Of a DNA stretch of 58,606 nt, positions 17,177 to 25,104 are shown piece after piece (the first letter of the stretch is position 1; every line of letters starts with the position of its first letter). The notes under the pieces were generated by a model. That model searched no databases. It saw nothing but the letters and a program-made list of their open reading frames with translations, and was not told the DNA's origin. This DNA is from Arthrobacter sp. Y81 (GTDB taxonomy: Bacteria > Actinomycetota > Actinomycetes > Actinomycetales > Micrococcaceae), in contig NZ_PJIL01000023.1 of NCBI RefSeq assembly GCF_002929335.1, forward strand, positions 1 to 58,606, read 5' to 3'. The position numbers and the translations under genes were made by a program.

Positions 17177-18228
17177 CGGGCCGCAGCAGCAGTGGGATCA
17201 AATATGGCGTGGAGCGGAGCGGGGTTCCCGCGCCTGTAGCTGCCGTCCGAAGAGCGGATGTGGTCAAGATGCATGGCTGTCTGAGCAATTGCAGATTGGA
17301 GGTGATAGCCCTTTAGTTGATGCCAGCCGCTTCCCCAGGACAGTTGCTCGGCAACCTCCCAGACTGTCGCTGTCGGGTTCTTGGCCAGCGCGACTGACGT
17401 TTCGTTCAAGCGACGGAGGTGATGCTGCGCCAGATCCTGTCGGCGCTGGGCAAGGCCCACGAATCGGAATCCATGTCCCGGGCAGACCTCGTACGCATCA
17501 AAGGCCGCAAGCCGTTCCAGGGAAGCCAGGTAGTCGGAAACAGGGTTTTTTGAGCGCAGCCCTCCAAGTCCGAGCCCGGAGTGCGTGGTGGGCAGAACAT
17601 GGTCCCCCGAAAAGAGGATGCCCGATGACGAATCGGCCAGGCAGATATGTCCTGTGGTGTGTCCTGGTGTGTCTACAACGGTCAGGTGACGTCCTGGAAT
17701 GTTGAGGGCCTCAGCGTCCCCGAGAAGTACGTCCGCCTGCAGCGAGTAAAACTCGTTGGTAATGCTGATGGGCCCGGTTAATTCTTCTTGTCGATGTCCG
17801 GGAACACCCCACATCTCCAAGTGCGCCGGTGTGAGCGTCGGTTCAACACCCTCGGCCATCAGGATCATAGCTTGCTGCTCGTTGCGACCTATTCGTATCT
17901 CCGCACCCGAGTAATCGCGGAGTCGTGACGCCATGCCGATATGATCCGGATGCATGTGCGTCACCGTGACGGAAGAAATATCGGTAACTGCACGGCCGAT
18001 GTCATTGAGGGCATCGGATAACGTTGCCAGGTTCAAGACTGAATCCCACCCGGCGTCGATGATGTGCACATCGTCTCTGGTGTCCAGAATCAGATACGTC
18101 AGTATGTATCGGATCCGGCCATGGGGAATTCTGAGGGGAACGGCCCAAATTCCCGGGCGGATTTCCTCCGTGTCCGGCACGGTGTCGGCTGTGAGTGCTC
18201 TCAGTTGTCCGGCACTCGTTGCCTTCAA
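17173..18228 (-). CDS. MBL-fold metallo-hydrolase
   Basis: 351 residues from a TTG at 18228 with AGGGAGCGAGG upstream. The metal motif is THMHPDHIG (HxHxDH), followed by DTPGHTTGHICL and FSGDHVLP (third His and bridging Asp) and CPGHGF (last His). The C-terminal 90 residues form a winged-helix-like extension (HHLRRLNETSVALAKNP...), as in the beta-lactamase-like group that includes LACTB2-like proteins and thioesterases. Candidate activity is hydrolysis of an acyl-CoA thioester or lactone. It is coupled by ATGA to the transporter and lies 80 bp behind the racemase-like gene. Confidence 0.9.
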   Translation of the reverse strand: MKATSAGQLRALTADTVPDTEEIRPGIWAVPLRIPHGRIRYILTYLILDTRDDVHIIDAGWDSVLNLATLSDALNDIGRAVTDISSVTVTHMHPDHIGMASRLRDYSGAEIRIGRNEQQAMILMAEGVEPTLTPAHLEMWGVPGHRQEELTGPISITNEFYSLQADVLLGDAEALNIPGRHLTVVDTPGHTTGHICLADSSSGILFSGDHVLPTTHSGLGLGGLRSKNPVSDYLASLERLAAFDAYEVCPGHGFRFVGLAQRRQDLAQHHLRRLNETSVALAKNPTATVWEVAEQLSWGSGWHQLKGYHLQSAIAQTAMHLDHIRSSDGSYRRGNPAPLHAIFDPTAAAAR

Positions 18229-18307
18229 CCTCGCTCCCTGCGGTGACCGACGTCGGAACCCAAGATCGCACCAAAATAGGCAAATGGCCGAAAATGGATA
18301 GAAGGGC

Positions 18308-19441
18308 TCATCGTATGGGCCTGCTGGTCGTTAGATCTTCAGTCACGGCCAAGCGTGGCGTGCTCCAACGTTCTACGACGGATTCCAGAGATTCCCCAGA
18401 CGACATTTCGGCTGTGACGCTTGGGGTCCGGCTGAACCGGGGTGCCGCGGCTGGCTGGATGGCGTCTCCGAAGCTGGTCCATGTGCCCCGAGCGTCAAAA
18501 TGCGGGTGGCTGTAAGCCTCCCTAATTGTCAAAACGGGGCTCACACAGGCATCCGCCGTGTCGAATGCCTCCGTCCACTCTGTCAGGGTGCGCTGAGAGA
18601 CTGTGTCCGCAAACATTTTCTTGGTGGCCGGCCAGCTCGCGCGATCGTATTGGTGGGCTAGCAGCGTTGGATCCAGCCCGAGGACCTCAAGCAGCCGTTC
18701 GTAGAACCGCGGCTCAACAGCGCCGACAGCAAGGTCACGATTATCCGCTGTCCGGTATACCTCATAGAACGGGGAGCCTGTATCGATGGCATTTGTTCCG
18801 GGCGGTTCCTGCCAGGTGCCCTTCGCAATCCAGCCCATGACCGAGACCATGAGTAGGGCAGCTCCGTCAATCATGGCCGCGTCGACGACCTGACCCCGTT
18901 TCGAGGTCGCGCGTTCGACCAGCGCCGCTAACACTCCAACCGTCAACAGCATGCCGCCGCCACCATAATCACCGACCAGATTGAGCGGCGGGAGCGGCCG
19001 CTCACCCTCGCGCCCGATTTGGCGGAGTATGCCGGACATGGCCAGATAGTTGATGTCGTGCCCCGCTTCCCGAGCCAACGGCCCGTCCTGACCCCATCCC
19101 GTCATTCGCCCAACGATGAGCCGAGGATTAGCGGCGATCAGCTCTGAGGGCGACAAACCAAGCCGCTCCATCACGCCGGGCCGGTAGCCTTCCAAGACCA
19201 CGTCAGCGGATTCGAGCAGTTCCTTCGCCCGGCTTAGATCAAGAGGGTCCTTCAAGTCCAAAGAAATTCCTGACCGCCCCCGCCAAATGGGGCCTGTGCG
19301 GTCATGCGGATCCTCCGGATTGCGGACCGGAGAGTCGATACGGACCACGTCGGCCCCCATATCGGCAAGCATCATGGCTGCAAAAGGCACTGGCCCCAGG
19401 CCCGCCATCTCCACCACGCGCACTCCATCTAGTGTTCCCAT
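18308..19441 (-). CDS. Alpha-methylacyl-CoA racemase-like protein (CaiB/BaiF family)
   Basis: 377 residues, type III CoA-transferase fold. Active-site positions match the racemase branch: His128 (REAGHDINYLAMSG), Asp158 (LVGDYGGGG) and Glu243 (GAVEPRFYE) align, with an offset of two, to the His126/Asp156/Glu241 triad known for M. tuberculosis MCR. That argues for epimerisation of a 2-methylacyl-CoA rather than CoA transfer. GAGGA precedes the ATG. It is transcribed away from the thiolase operon, and the shared 94-bp gap carries a TTGATA palindrome. It probably prepares the stereoisomer that the divergent beta-oxidation genes accept (inference). Confidence 0.9.
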   Translation of the reverse strand: MGTLDGVRVVEMAGLGPVPFAAMMLADMGADVVRIDSPVRNPEDPHDRTGPIWRGRSGISLDLKDPLDLSRAKELLESADVVLEGYRPGVMERLGLSPSELIAANPRLIVGRMTGWGQDGPLAREAGHDINYLAMSGILRQIGREGERPLPPLNLVGDYGGGGMLLTVGVLAALVERATSKRGQVVDAAMIDGAALLMVSVMGWIAKGTWQEPPGTNAIDTGSPFYEVYRTADNRDLAVGAVEPRFYERLLEVLGLDPTLLAHQYDRASWPATKKMFADTVSQRTLTEWTEAFDTADACVSPVLTIREAYSHPHFDARGTWTSFGDAIQPAAAPRFSRTPSVTAEMSSGESLESVVERWSTPRLAVTEDLTTSRPIR

Positions 19442-19476
19442 TTGATCCTCTTCTCCTCGTCGAGCTCAGACGTTCA

Positions 19477-19491
19477 TTGATATTGTATCAA
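19477..19491. promoter_or_regulatory. GntR operator TTGATA-N3-TATCAA in the divergent promoter
   Basis: TTGATATTGTATCAA is a 15-bp palindrome 36 bp from the racemase start and 45 bp from the DUF35 start. Three related sites occur at 27600, 29226 and 29357, each before a gene of the same cluster. The likely binder is the GntR protein at 26822-27562. Confidence 0.75.
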
Positions 19492-19535
19492 ATATCAGGA
19501 TATGATGAGAGTGATGTCACATCGAAGGAGATGAT

Positions 19536-19967
19536 ATGAGTCAGCAGACTTTTGAGGATTTGCTCAAACTTGAGCCCTTCAACCCCGAGTACGTCGCTCG
19601 GGAGCCTTTCGGACTGTTGGGTTCTCGGTGCAGCGATTGCGGATACGTTACTTTTCCACAGCGCGCCTTCTGCCCGCGGTGTCGCAAACCAGAGGCCGAA
19701 ATGGAAGTAGTGCGCCTGTCTCCCTACGGGCGCCTCCATACGTTCACTGTGATTCGGCAGGCCCCGCCAGGCACCCCGGTCCCTTATGCACTCGCTCAGG
19801 TGGACCTGGACGATGGCTGCCGCGTCATGGCCCAATGCGCCACTGAGAGCCCAGACGAACTGGCCATTAACGATCGGGTCGAGGTCATGCCGGCAGAGTT
19901 TCGTTCGCGCGGGAATGAAGCCGTGCTTGGGTACAAGTTCCGCCTGATAAGTGAGGAAATAGCATGA
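19536..19967 (+). CDS. Zn-ribbon/OB-fold protein (DUF35), thiolase partner
   Basis: 143 residues. The rubredoxin-like zinc site is Cys-x2-Cys-x11-Cys-x2-Cys (GSRCSDCGYV...FCPRCRKPE), followed by an OB-fold (LHTFTVIRQAPPGTPVPYALAQVDLDDGCRVMAQ). Proteins of this kind form complexes with SCP2-type thiolases; BbsA with BbsB is a structurally known example. It is the first gene of a run of seven genes with 4-nt overlaps and lies next to its thiolase, as in the bbs operon. AAGGAGA precedes the ATG. It probably has no catalytic activity of its own but completes or stabilises the thiolase. Confidence 0.93.
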   Translation: MSQQTFEDLLKLEPFNPEYVAREPFGLLGSRCSDCGYVTFPQRAFCPRCRKPEAEMEVVRLSPYGRLHTFTVIRQAPPGTPVPYALAQVDLDDGCRVMAQCATESPDELAINDRVEVMPAEFRSRGNEAVLGYKFRLISEEIA

Positions 19968-21121
19968 GTATTGATCCCGCCAACGTTGCAGGCGTCGGAA
20001 TGATTAGGTTCGGAAAGTTTCCCGCGTCAGTGACCCTTGAACATATGGCCGCAGCAGCATCGCGCGAGGCCATAAGCGACGCTGGTGCGAAGGTGACGGA
20101 TATCGACGCCTTGTATGTCGGTCATGTCTTCGGAGGACCCGTTGCCGGGCAGCGAATCGCAGTCAATCTTGGTCTCGATGGTTTGCCGATTACAAACTTG
20201 GAGAATTACTGTGCCAGCGGGGCCACAGCCATCCGTGAAGCTTGGGTGGCACTGGCAGCTGGCCTGCATGATGTCATACTCGTCATTGGCGTCGAGAAAA
20301 TGACCGACCGGGTCGCCGGAGGAGTCAAACCTGATCCAGGCGACCTTGACGCGGCCGTGGGCTATGTCATGGCCGCAGGCCACGCCATGAGCGCCCGCCG
20401 CTACATGGCGGATCATGGAGCAACCCGGGAACAGATTGCCTCAGTTGCTGTTAAAAACCATGCGCATTCCGTGCATAACCCGTATGCCCAGTACCAGCAC
20501 GCGATCAGCCTCAATGACGTTCTGTCTGCCCGACCCATAGCAGATCCACTTGGATTGTTGGACTGCAGCCCGATCTCCGACGGTGCGGCCGCGATGATTC
20601 TGTGCAGTTCGAATGGATTGAAACGCCTTGGAATCGCGGCCGGCAGCACCCCTCGCATTCTAGGCTGTGGCCTGGTCAGCGGAAGCCTTCAGTTGGGTTC
20701 CGATGATCTGAACGACGAGGATGTTTCCCGAAGGGCGGGGGCCGCTGCATGGGAACTGTCTGGAGTGGGCCCGAGCGAAATCGACTTCGTTGAAATGCAT
20801 GATTGCTTCACCATCGCAGAAATCGTCCGCATGGAAGGGCTCGGTCTCATACCCGTCGGTCAAGGCGGACGGTGGACACAGGACGGACTGACCAGCATTG
20901 GCGGCAAATTGCCGGTGAATCCCAGCGGGGGACTGTTGTCCAGGGGCCATCCGGTAGGCGCAACAGGCGTTGCGCAGGCCTGCGAACTCACCTGGCAGCT
21001 CCGCGGTACAGCCGGGGGGCGCCAGATCGAGTCAGCCCGCGTCGGCCTTGCCTACTGCAAGGGCGGAACCGTTAACGGCACCGACGGTGGATCGGTCACA
21101 ACCGTGGTGATGGCGCAATGA
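19964..21121 (+). CDS. SCP2-type thiolase (BbsB-like)
   Basis: 385 residues. Nucleophile Cys83 in NYCASGATAI, the MHDCFTIAEI segment typical of lipid-transfer/SCP2 thiolases, GGLLSRGHPVGATG with the active-site His, and a C-terminal AYCKGG segment are visible. It cleaves a 3-oxoacyl-CoA with CoA. This branch, which needs a DUF35 partner, degrades bulky or side-chain substrates in steroid, benzylsuccinate and similar pathways. ATGA overlaps join it to the DUF35 gene before and the SDR-like gene after it. Confidence 0.94.
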   Translation: MSIDPANVAGVGMIRFGKFPASVTLEHMAAAASREAISDAGAKVTDIDALYVGHVFGGPVAGQRIAVNLGLDGLPITNLENYCASGATAIREAWVALAAGLHDVILVIGVEKMTDRVAGGVKPDPGDLDAAVGYVMAAGHAMSARRYMADHGATREQIASVAVKNHAHSVHNPYAQYQHAISLNDVLSARPIADPLGLLDCSPISDGAAAMILCSSNGLKRLGIAAGSTPRILGCGLVSGSLQLGSDDLNDEDVSRRAGAAAWELSGVGPSEIDFVEMHDCFTIAEIVRMEGLGLIPVGQGGRWTQDGLTSIGGKLPVNPSGGLLSRGHPVGATGVAQACELTWQLRGTAGGRQIESARVGLAYCKGGTVNGTDGGSVTTVVMAQ

Positions 21122-21732
21122 ACATCAGTGCACTTCCGGATAGCGATATCACTCCGTTGCGGGATTCTCCATCCAACCCTGCCTGGCTCGTCGGCTCATG
21201 CGAAAACGCACGCACGCTGCATAAATTGGTTCCGACCCTTCAGACGAGTGATGCCACAGAAACCACGCCGGTCGCTGCCCTCCAGTGCGTATGTGTTGTT
21301 CCCTCGATCCCTGAGCCTTTGCCGGCAGACCAATGGACCGCCGAAACCCTGGAGGCCTCCGTTGAGCAGCCGCTGCTGTGGACAGTCACGGAACTTCAAA
21401 CGGTAATCAGCCGACTCATCGAAGCCGAGAAGCCTGGCCGGCTGGTTGTGGCGCTCCCGTCCGATCATGCGATGGGCGTTGACGGTAACGCCGCAGCAGG
21501 AACGGTTTGCGGAGGAATTCTCTCCATGTGCCGCACTTTGTCCATGGAGCTCAAACGCAAATCCATAGCCGTGAACGTCCTACTGGTCGACACGGATGCC
21601 TGCCTCGAGCTTCCGGACGTAGCCGCATCGCTTCGCCAACAGTTGGCGCTATTGCTGGATCTCGATTCCTGGATGACTGGTCAGGAAATCTGGGTCGCTG
21701 ACGGTTCTGAGCTGGGAAGGAAACGACCATGA
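21118..21732 (+). CDS. SDR-like protein without catalytic Tyr and Lys (pseudoenzyme, BbsC-like)
   Basis: 204 residues. The second half aligns with the SDR encoded just downstream: AGTVCGGILSMCRTLSMEL here against YSTSKGGLVGASRSLALEL there. The catalytic Tyr becomes Ala127 and Lys becomes Cys131, and the Ser position falls on Pro114/Ser115. The N-terminal Gly-rich NAD site (TGxxxGIG) is absent; PAWLVGSCENARTL stands in its place. The C-terminal TGQEIWVADGSELGR matches the TGQVLPVCGG end of SDRs. No frameshift or stop is present and both ends overlap neighbours by 4 nt, so it is a maintained protein. The BbsC subunit of BbsCD is the known parallel. It is likely a structural partner of the next gene's product. 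Confidence 0.85.
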   Translation: MNISALPDSDITPLRDSPSNPAWLVGSCENARTLHKLVPTLQTSDATETTPVAALQCVCVVPSIPEPLPADQWTAETLEASVEQPLLWTVTELQTVISRLIEAEKPGRLVVALPSDHAMGVDGNAAAGTVCGGILSMCRTLSMELKRKSIAVNVLLVDTDACLELPDVAASLRQQLALLLDLDSWMTGQEIWVADGSELGRKRP

Positions 21733-22502
21733 CCGACATCAAAGTAGCACTGGTCACGGGTGCTGCCCGCGGCATTGGACGGGCGATCGCCCTCCGGCTC
21801 GCGTCCTCCTCCTATCACGTGGTTGTCGGCGACCTGGATCACGCCGCAGTCCTGAGGGTCCAGGAAGAGATCGAACAGGGCGGGGGCAAGTCGACGGCCG
21901 TTCAGCTTGACGTTACTGCCAAGGACTCCAGAGAGGCGACACTGCGTCTTTGCTCTGAAAAGTTAGGACGACTGGATGTGTTGGTCAACTGCGCCGGCGT
22001 CCTAAAGGATGTGCTCATTGAACGCATGCCCCTCACTCTCTTTTCGAGCCTGATGGCGGTTAACCTCATCGGCCCCCTGGCCCTCATTGGAGCCTCCGTG
22101 GACCTCATGCGACGCAGCGGGGGAGGAGCGATAGTCAACATCTCGTCGCGTGCATGGCTCGGCACGTTCGGGTCCACAGCATACTCAACCTCAAAGGGCG
22201 GACTAGTCGGGGCCAGCCGCTCTCTGGCCTTGGAATTGGGCCGATATGGGATCACGGTCAACTGCATCGCTCCCGGCTTCATCGAAACCGAGATGACAGC
22301 GGCGCTTCCTGAACATGTTCGGCAACAGATATTTGCATCCATCGCTGTACGCCACATCGGGCAGCCAGACGACATTGCCCGAGCCGTTGCCTTTCTGGCA
22401 GAGGCCCCATATTGCACGGGACAGGTGCTGCCCGTCTGCGGAGGACGAAGCATTGGGGTCCCTGAACTTTCCGTCAACGAAGAACTTAAGGAACACCAGT
22501 GA
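21729..22502 (+). CDS. Short-chain dehydrogenase/reductase, active (BbsD-like)
   Basis: 257 residues, classical SDR. NAD(P) motif VTGAARGIG (residues 9-17), NCAG, catalytic Ser in NISSR, and Tyr-x3-Lys in AYSTSKGG are all present, then NCIAPGFIETEM. It most probably oxidises a 3-hydroxyacyl-CoA to the 3-oxoacyl-CoA that the thiolase cleaves. The ATG overlaps the stop of the pseudo-SDR by 4 nt, and the downstream CoA ligase overlaps by GTGA. In BbsCD the active subunit pairs with an inactive one; the same is proposed here. Confidence 0.94.
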   Translation: MTDIKVALVTGAARGIGRAIALRLASSSYHVVVGDLDHAAVLRVQEEIEQGGGKSTAVQLDVTAKDSREATLRLCSEKLGRLDVLVNCAGVLKDVLIERMPLTLFSSLMAVNLIGPLALIGASVDLMRRSGGGAIVNISSRAWLGTFGSTAYSTSKGGLVGASRSLALELGRYGITVNCIAPGFIETEMTAALPEHVRQQIFASIAVRHIGQPDDIARAVAFLAEAPYCTGQVLPVCGGRSIGVPELSVNEELKEHQ

Positions 22503-24130
22503 GCAGCAACCAACCTGAAGCGGTCACGGCCAGCGCCCTTATCCGGGAAGCAGCCAAAAATCATCCCAACAACGTGGCTTACACGTTCCAGAACCGGCAC
22601 ACTACGTTCGCCGAATTTGACCATGAGGTCACCCACTGGGCCAAGGCCCTGATGAACCTGGGAGTCGAACGCGGCGAAGCAGTTTCCATACTGGCCGGAA
22701 ATCACCCCCATTTTCTTCGCCTGGCATTCGCAGCTGCCCGGATCGGCGCACATCTGGCCCCCCTGAACACCTGGCATAAAGCCGACGAACTCCAGTACAC
22801 GCTGCAGCACTCGGACGCTGTCGTATTGTTCACCGTGGACGCCTTACGTGCGCACAACTTCAACACTGTGTTCGCGGGATTTTTGCCGGAGCTGAACGAC
22901 CTGGCCCCCCGTCCTGAATTCAAAGCCGCACCGATTCTGCGTAACGTCGTCTCTCTGGGCGAGGGCTTGCCCGGGATGCAAAGTCTCGAGGCCTTCCTTG
23001 AAGGCGCCAAGAACATCACAGATTCACAGTTGGCGGCGCGTGAGCTCCAAAACACCTCGTCAGATCTTATGTATCTGCTGTACACCTCGGGCAGCACATC
23101 GAAGCCAAAATCCGTCATGATCCATCAGGGAAATCTACTGGAGAACGGCTTCCACATGGGCGAACGGCAGGGTATTGATGAAAGGGACCGGTCCTGGCTC
23201 GCCACCCCGCTCTTTTACGGGGTAGGCGCGTTGCAGGCGTTGTTTTCAACGTGGACGCACTATGCCCGCCTGGTTTTGCAGGAAGCCTTTGACCCGGCAG
23301 AAGCCATCACTCTCCTTGATCAGCAAAGGTGCACTGTCTACTACGGCTTCGGCAATCTCACCCGCAAGTTGCTCTCACATCCCAGCTTCGACAAATCGAA
23401 AGTCCACCTGCGAAAAGGCATGATCGGATTCTCCGAAGAGGACCGGCGACTGGCAATTGAGGACCTTGGAGTCGTGCATGGAGTCAGCGTTTTCGGAATG
23501 ACTGAGCTGTACGGCCTCGCCGCTTTGACTGACTACCGCGACCCCCTGGATGTGGTCATGACTACCCAGGGTAAGCCTTTGCCCGGGGTGGAAATCAGAA
23601 TTTTGGATGTCGATTCGGGTGATCCTGTTGGCCCGAATATTGTCGGTGAGCTTGTCATTAAGGGCAGAACTACCTCCGGTTACTACAAGGACGACGCGCG
23701 GACAGCCGAAGCCTTCACGAAGGACGGATACTTCCGTACCGGAGATCTGGCCAGCCTGGATGAAAACGGACGGCTGGTCTACCAGGGCCGTCAAGGCGAC
23801 ATGATCAAGACCGGTGGCGTCAACGTTTCCCCGCAGGAGGTGGAGAAGCTCCTGGACACTGTCCCGGGAATCAAGCAAGCCCATGTCTGCGCTGTCAAGG
23901 ATGAGGAACAGGGCGAGGCCATCGCAGCATTCATCGAAACAGATGCTGACGTGACACCGGAGACGATCCGCACTTTTCTCAAAGCCAGAGCCGCAAGCTA
24001 CAAGGTTCCCAAGTACTTCTTTTACAAGTCCGACGAGTCCCTGCCGCGGCTGGCGAGCGGCAAAATCTCGCTTCCCGCGCTGAAGCAAGAGGCAGCTGAC
24101 CTTGCCAAGGAGAAGGCGGGAGCGAAGTGA
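22499..24130 (+). CDS. Acyl-CoA synthetase (AMP-forming, class I adenylate-forming)
   Basis: 543 residues from a GTG overlapping the SDR stop. The ATP loop is YTSGSTSKPKSVM, the adenine-binding region is YYGFGNLTRK to FGMTELYGLA, then GYFRTGDLASLDENGRLVYQGR, the hinge GDMIKTGGVNVSPQEVE, and the C-terminal lysine in LASGKI. It forms an acyl-adenylate and then the CoA thioester in the cytoplasm. In the cluster it would activate the free acid that the racemase, SDR pair and thiolase process. Sequence does not show whether the acid is aliphatic, cyclic or aromatic. Confidence 0.94.
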   Translation: MSSNQPEAVTASALIREAAKNHPNNVAYTFQNRHTTFAEFDHEVTHWAKALMNLGVERGEAVSILAGNHPHFLRLAFAAARIGAHLAPLNTWHKADELQYTLQHSDAVVLFTVDALRAHNFNTVFAGFLPELNDLAPRPEFKAAPILRNVVSLGEGLPGMQSLEAFLEGAKNITDSQLAARELQNTSSDLMYLLYTSGSTSKPKSVMIHQGNLLENGFHMGERQGIDERDRSWLATPLFYGVGALQALFSTWTHYARLVLQEAFDPAEAITLLDQQRCTVYYGFGNLTRKLLSHPSFDKSKVHLRKGMIGFSEEDRRLAIEDLGVVHGVSVFGMTELYGLAALTDYRDPLDVVMTTQGKPLPGVEIRILDVDSGDPVGPNIVGELVIKGRTTSGYYKDDARTAEAFTKDGYFRTGDLASLDENGRLVYQGRQGDMIKTGGVNVSPQEVEKLLDTVPGIKQAHVCAVKDEEQGEAIAAFIETDADVTPETIRTFLKARAASYKVPKYFFYKSDESLPRLASGKISLPALKQEAADLAKEKAGAK

Positions 24131-25104
24131 ACAACGACGCAGCCTTGACCGAACACAGACCTGCAGCGGCTTCTAGTCAGCGTTCAAAGGTCGAAGCGAT
24201 CAAGCTGCCTCCGAACGCTCGAATCGTTGCCTCCGGGCTTGGGTTTGTGGAAGGACCGTGCGCAGAGGGAGCAAATCACCTATTGGTGGCGAGCATCAAT
24301 CGGGGCGTGGTGTACCGGATCTCGTTGGACGCCCCGAATGAGCCTGAGCTGGTGTTCGAGGCCGGGGGAGGACCCAACGGGCTCGCCACCGCCCCGGATG
24401 GATCAGTCTATGTAGCTCAGAACGGTGGGAGCGTCATGACGTCCCGGTCGAAGCTGCCGACAGCGCCCACCATTCAGAAGTGGGAAGGGCAGACGCTCAG
24501 CCCGGCGCTCTGCACCGGTGTAACCGCTCCGAGCGACTGTGTCATCGGACCGGACGGCATGCTCTGGTTTACTGATCCGGCCGACCACGAGATCTTTCAG
24601 AGGGGCAAGCCTGGCTCACTTCGAGCTTTTGATCCCACGACAGGGGAAGTGCGGACGCTACTTGATGGATTGGCTTTTCCAAATGGCCTGGCTTTCGGAC
24701 CCACAGGATCCGAGATTTACGTTGCTGAGACATCTGCCAGGACAGTCTCGCGCTATCAGCTCACGGATAAGGGCCTGGAAGCTGACGGATGGATAGCGAA
24801 GGTCGAGACTGGCCATCCTGACGGAATCGCGCTGGACGCTGCCGGGTGGCTCTGGGTAGCTGGCAGTACGGGCCACAACATTATGGCCTTTGACGCCACC
24901 GGTACCCTGCGCCAGGAGGTGCACCTCGGTGAAGGCGTTCTCGTGACGAGCCTCTGCTTTGGGGGTCAGGACCGGATGAAACTTTATGTGACCACACCCA
25001 AAGGCGGCTGCGTCATCGAAATACCGGCACTCCGCCCTGGGCTTCCTCTTCCAGCGTTCCGCAGCCACGCTTCGTCCGATCCAAAGAAAGTTGCTTGGGC
25101 ATGA
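24127..25104 (+). CDS. SMP-30/gluconolactonase/LRE-family protein
   Basis: 325 residues from a GTG overlapping the ligase stop. Six-bladed propeller marks are GFVEGPCAEGANHLLVASI (the metal Glu is in VEGP), GGGPNGLATAPDGSVYV, APSDCVIGPDGMLWFTDP and GHPDGIALDAAGWLWV. The family uses a divalent metal to hydrolyse lactones or esters. No signal peptide is seen. Its place inside a beta-oxidation operon suggests opening of a lactone formed from, or leading to, the acid activated by the preceding ligase (inference). Confidence 0.9.
   Translation: MNNDAALTEHRPAAASSQRSKVEAIKLPPNARIVASGLGFVEGPCAEGANHLLVASINRGVVYRISLDAPNEPELVFEAGGGPNGLATAPDGSVYVAQNGGSVMTSRSKLPTAPTIQKWEGQTLSPALCTGVTAPSDCVIGPDGMLWFTDPADHEIFQRGKPGSLRAFDPTTGEVRTLLDGLAFPNGLAFGPTGSEIYVAETSARTVSRYQLTDKGLEADGWIAKVETGHPDGIALDAAGWLWVAGSTGHNIMAFDATGTLRQEVHLGEGVLVTSLCFGGQDRMKLYVTTPKGGCVIEIPALRPGLPLPAFRSHASSDPKKVAWA

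Noticed and set aside
18308..19441. Type III CoA transferase (BbsE/BbsF-like)
   Set aside because: The racemase triad His128/Asp158/Glu243 fits alpha-methylacyl-CoA racemase better, and only one gene is present where BbsEF needs two.
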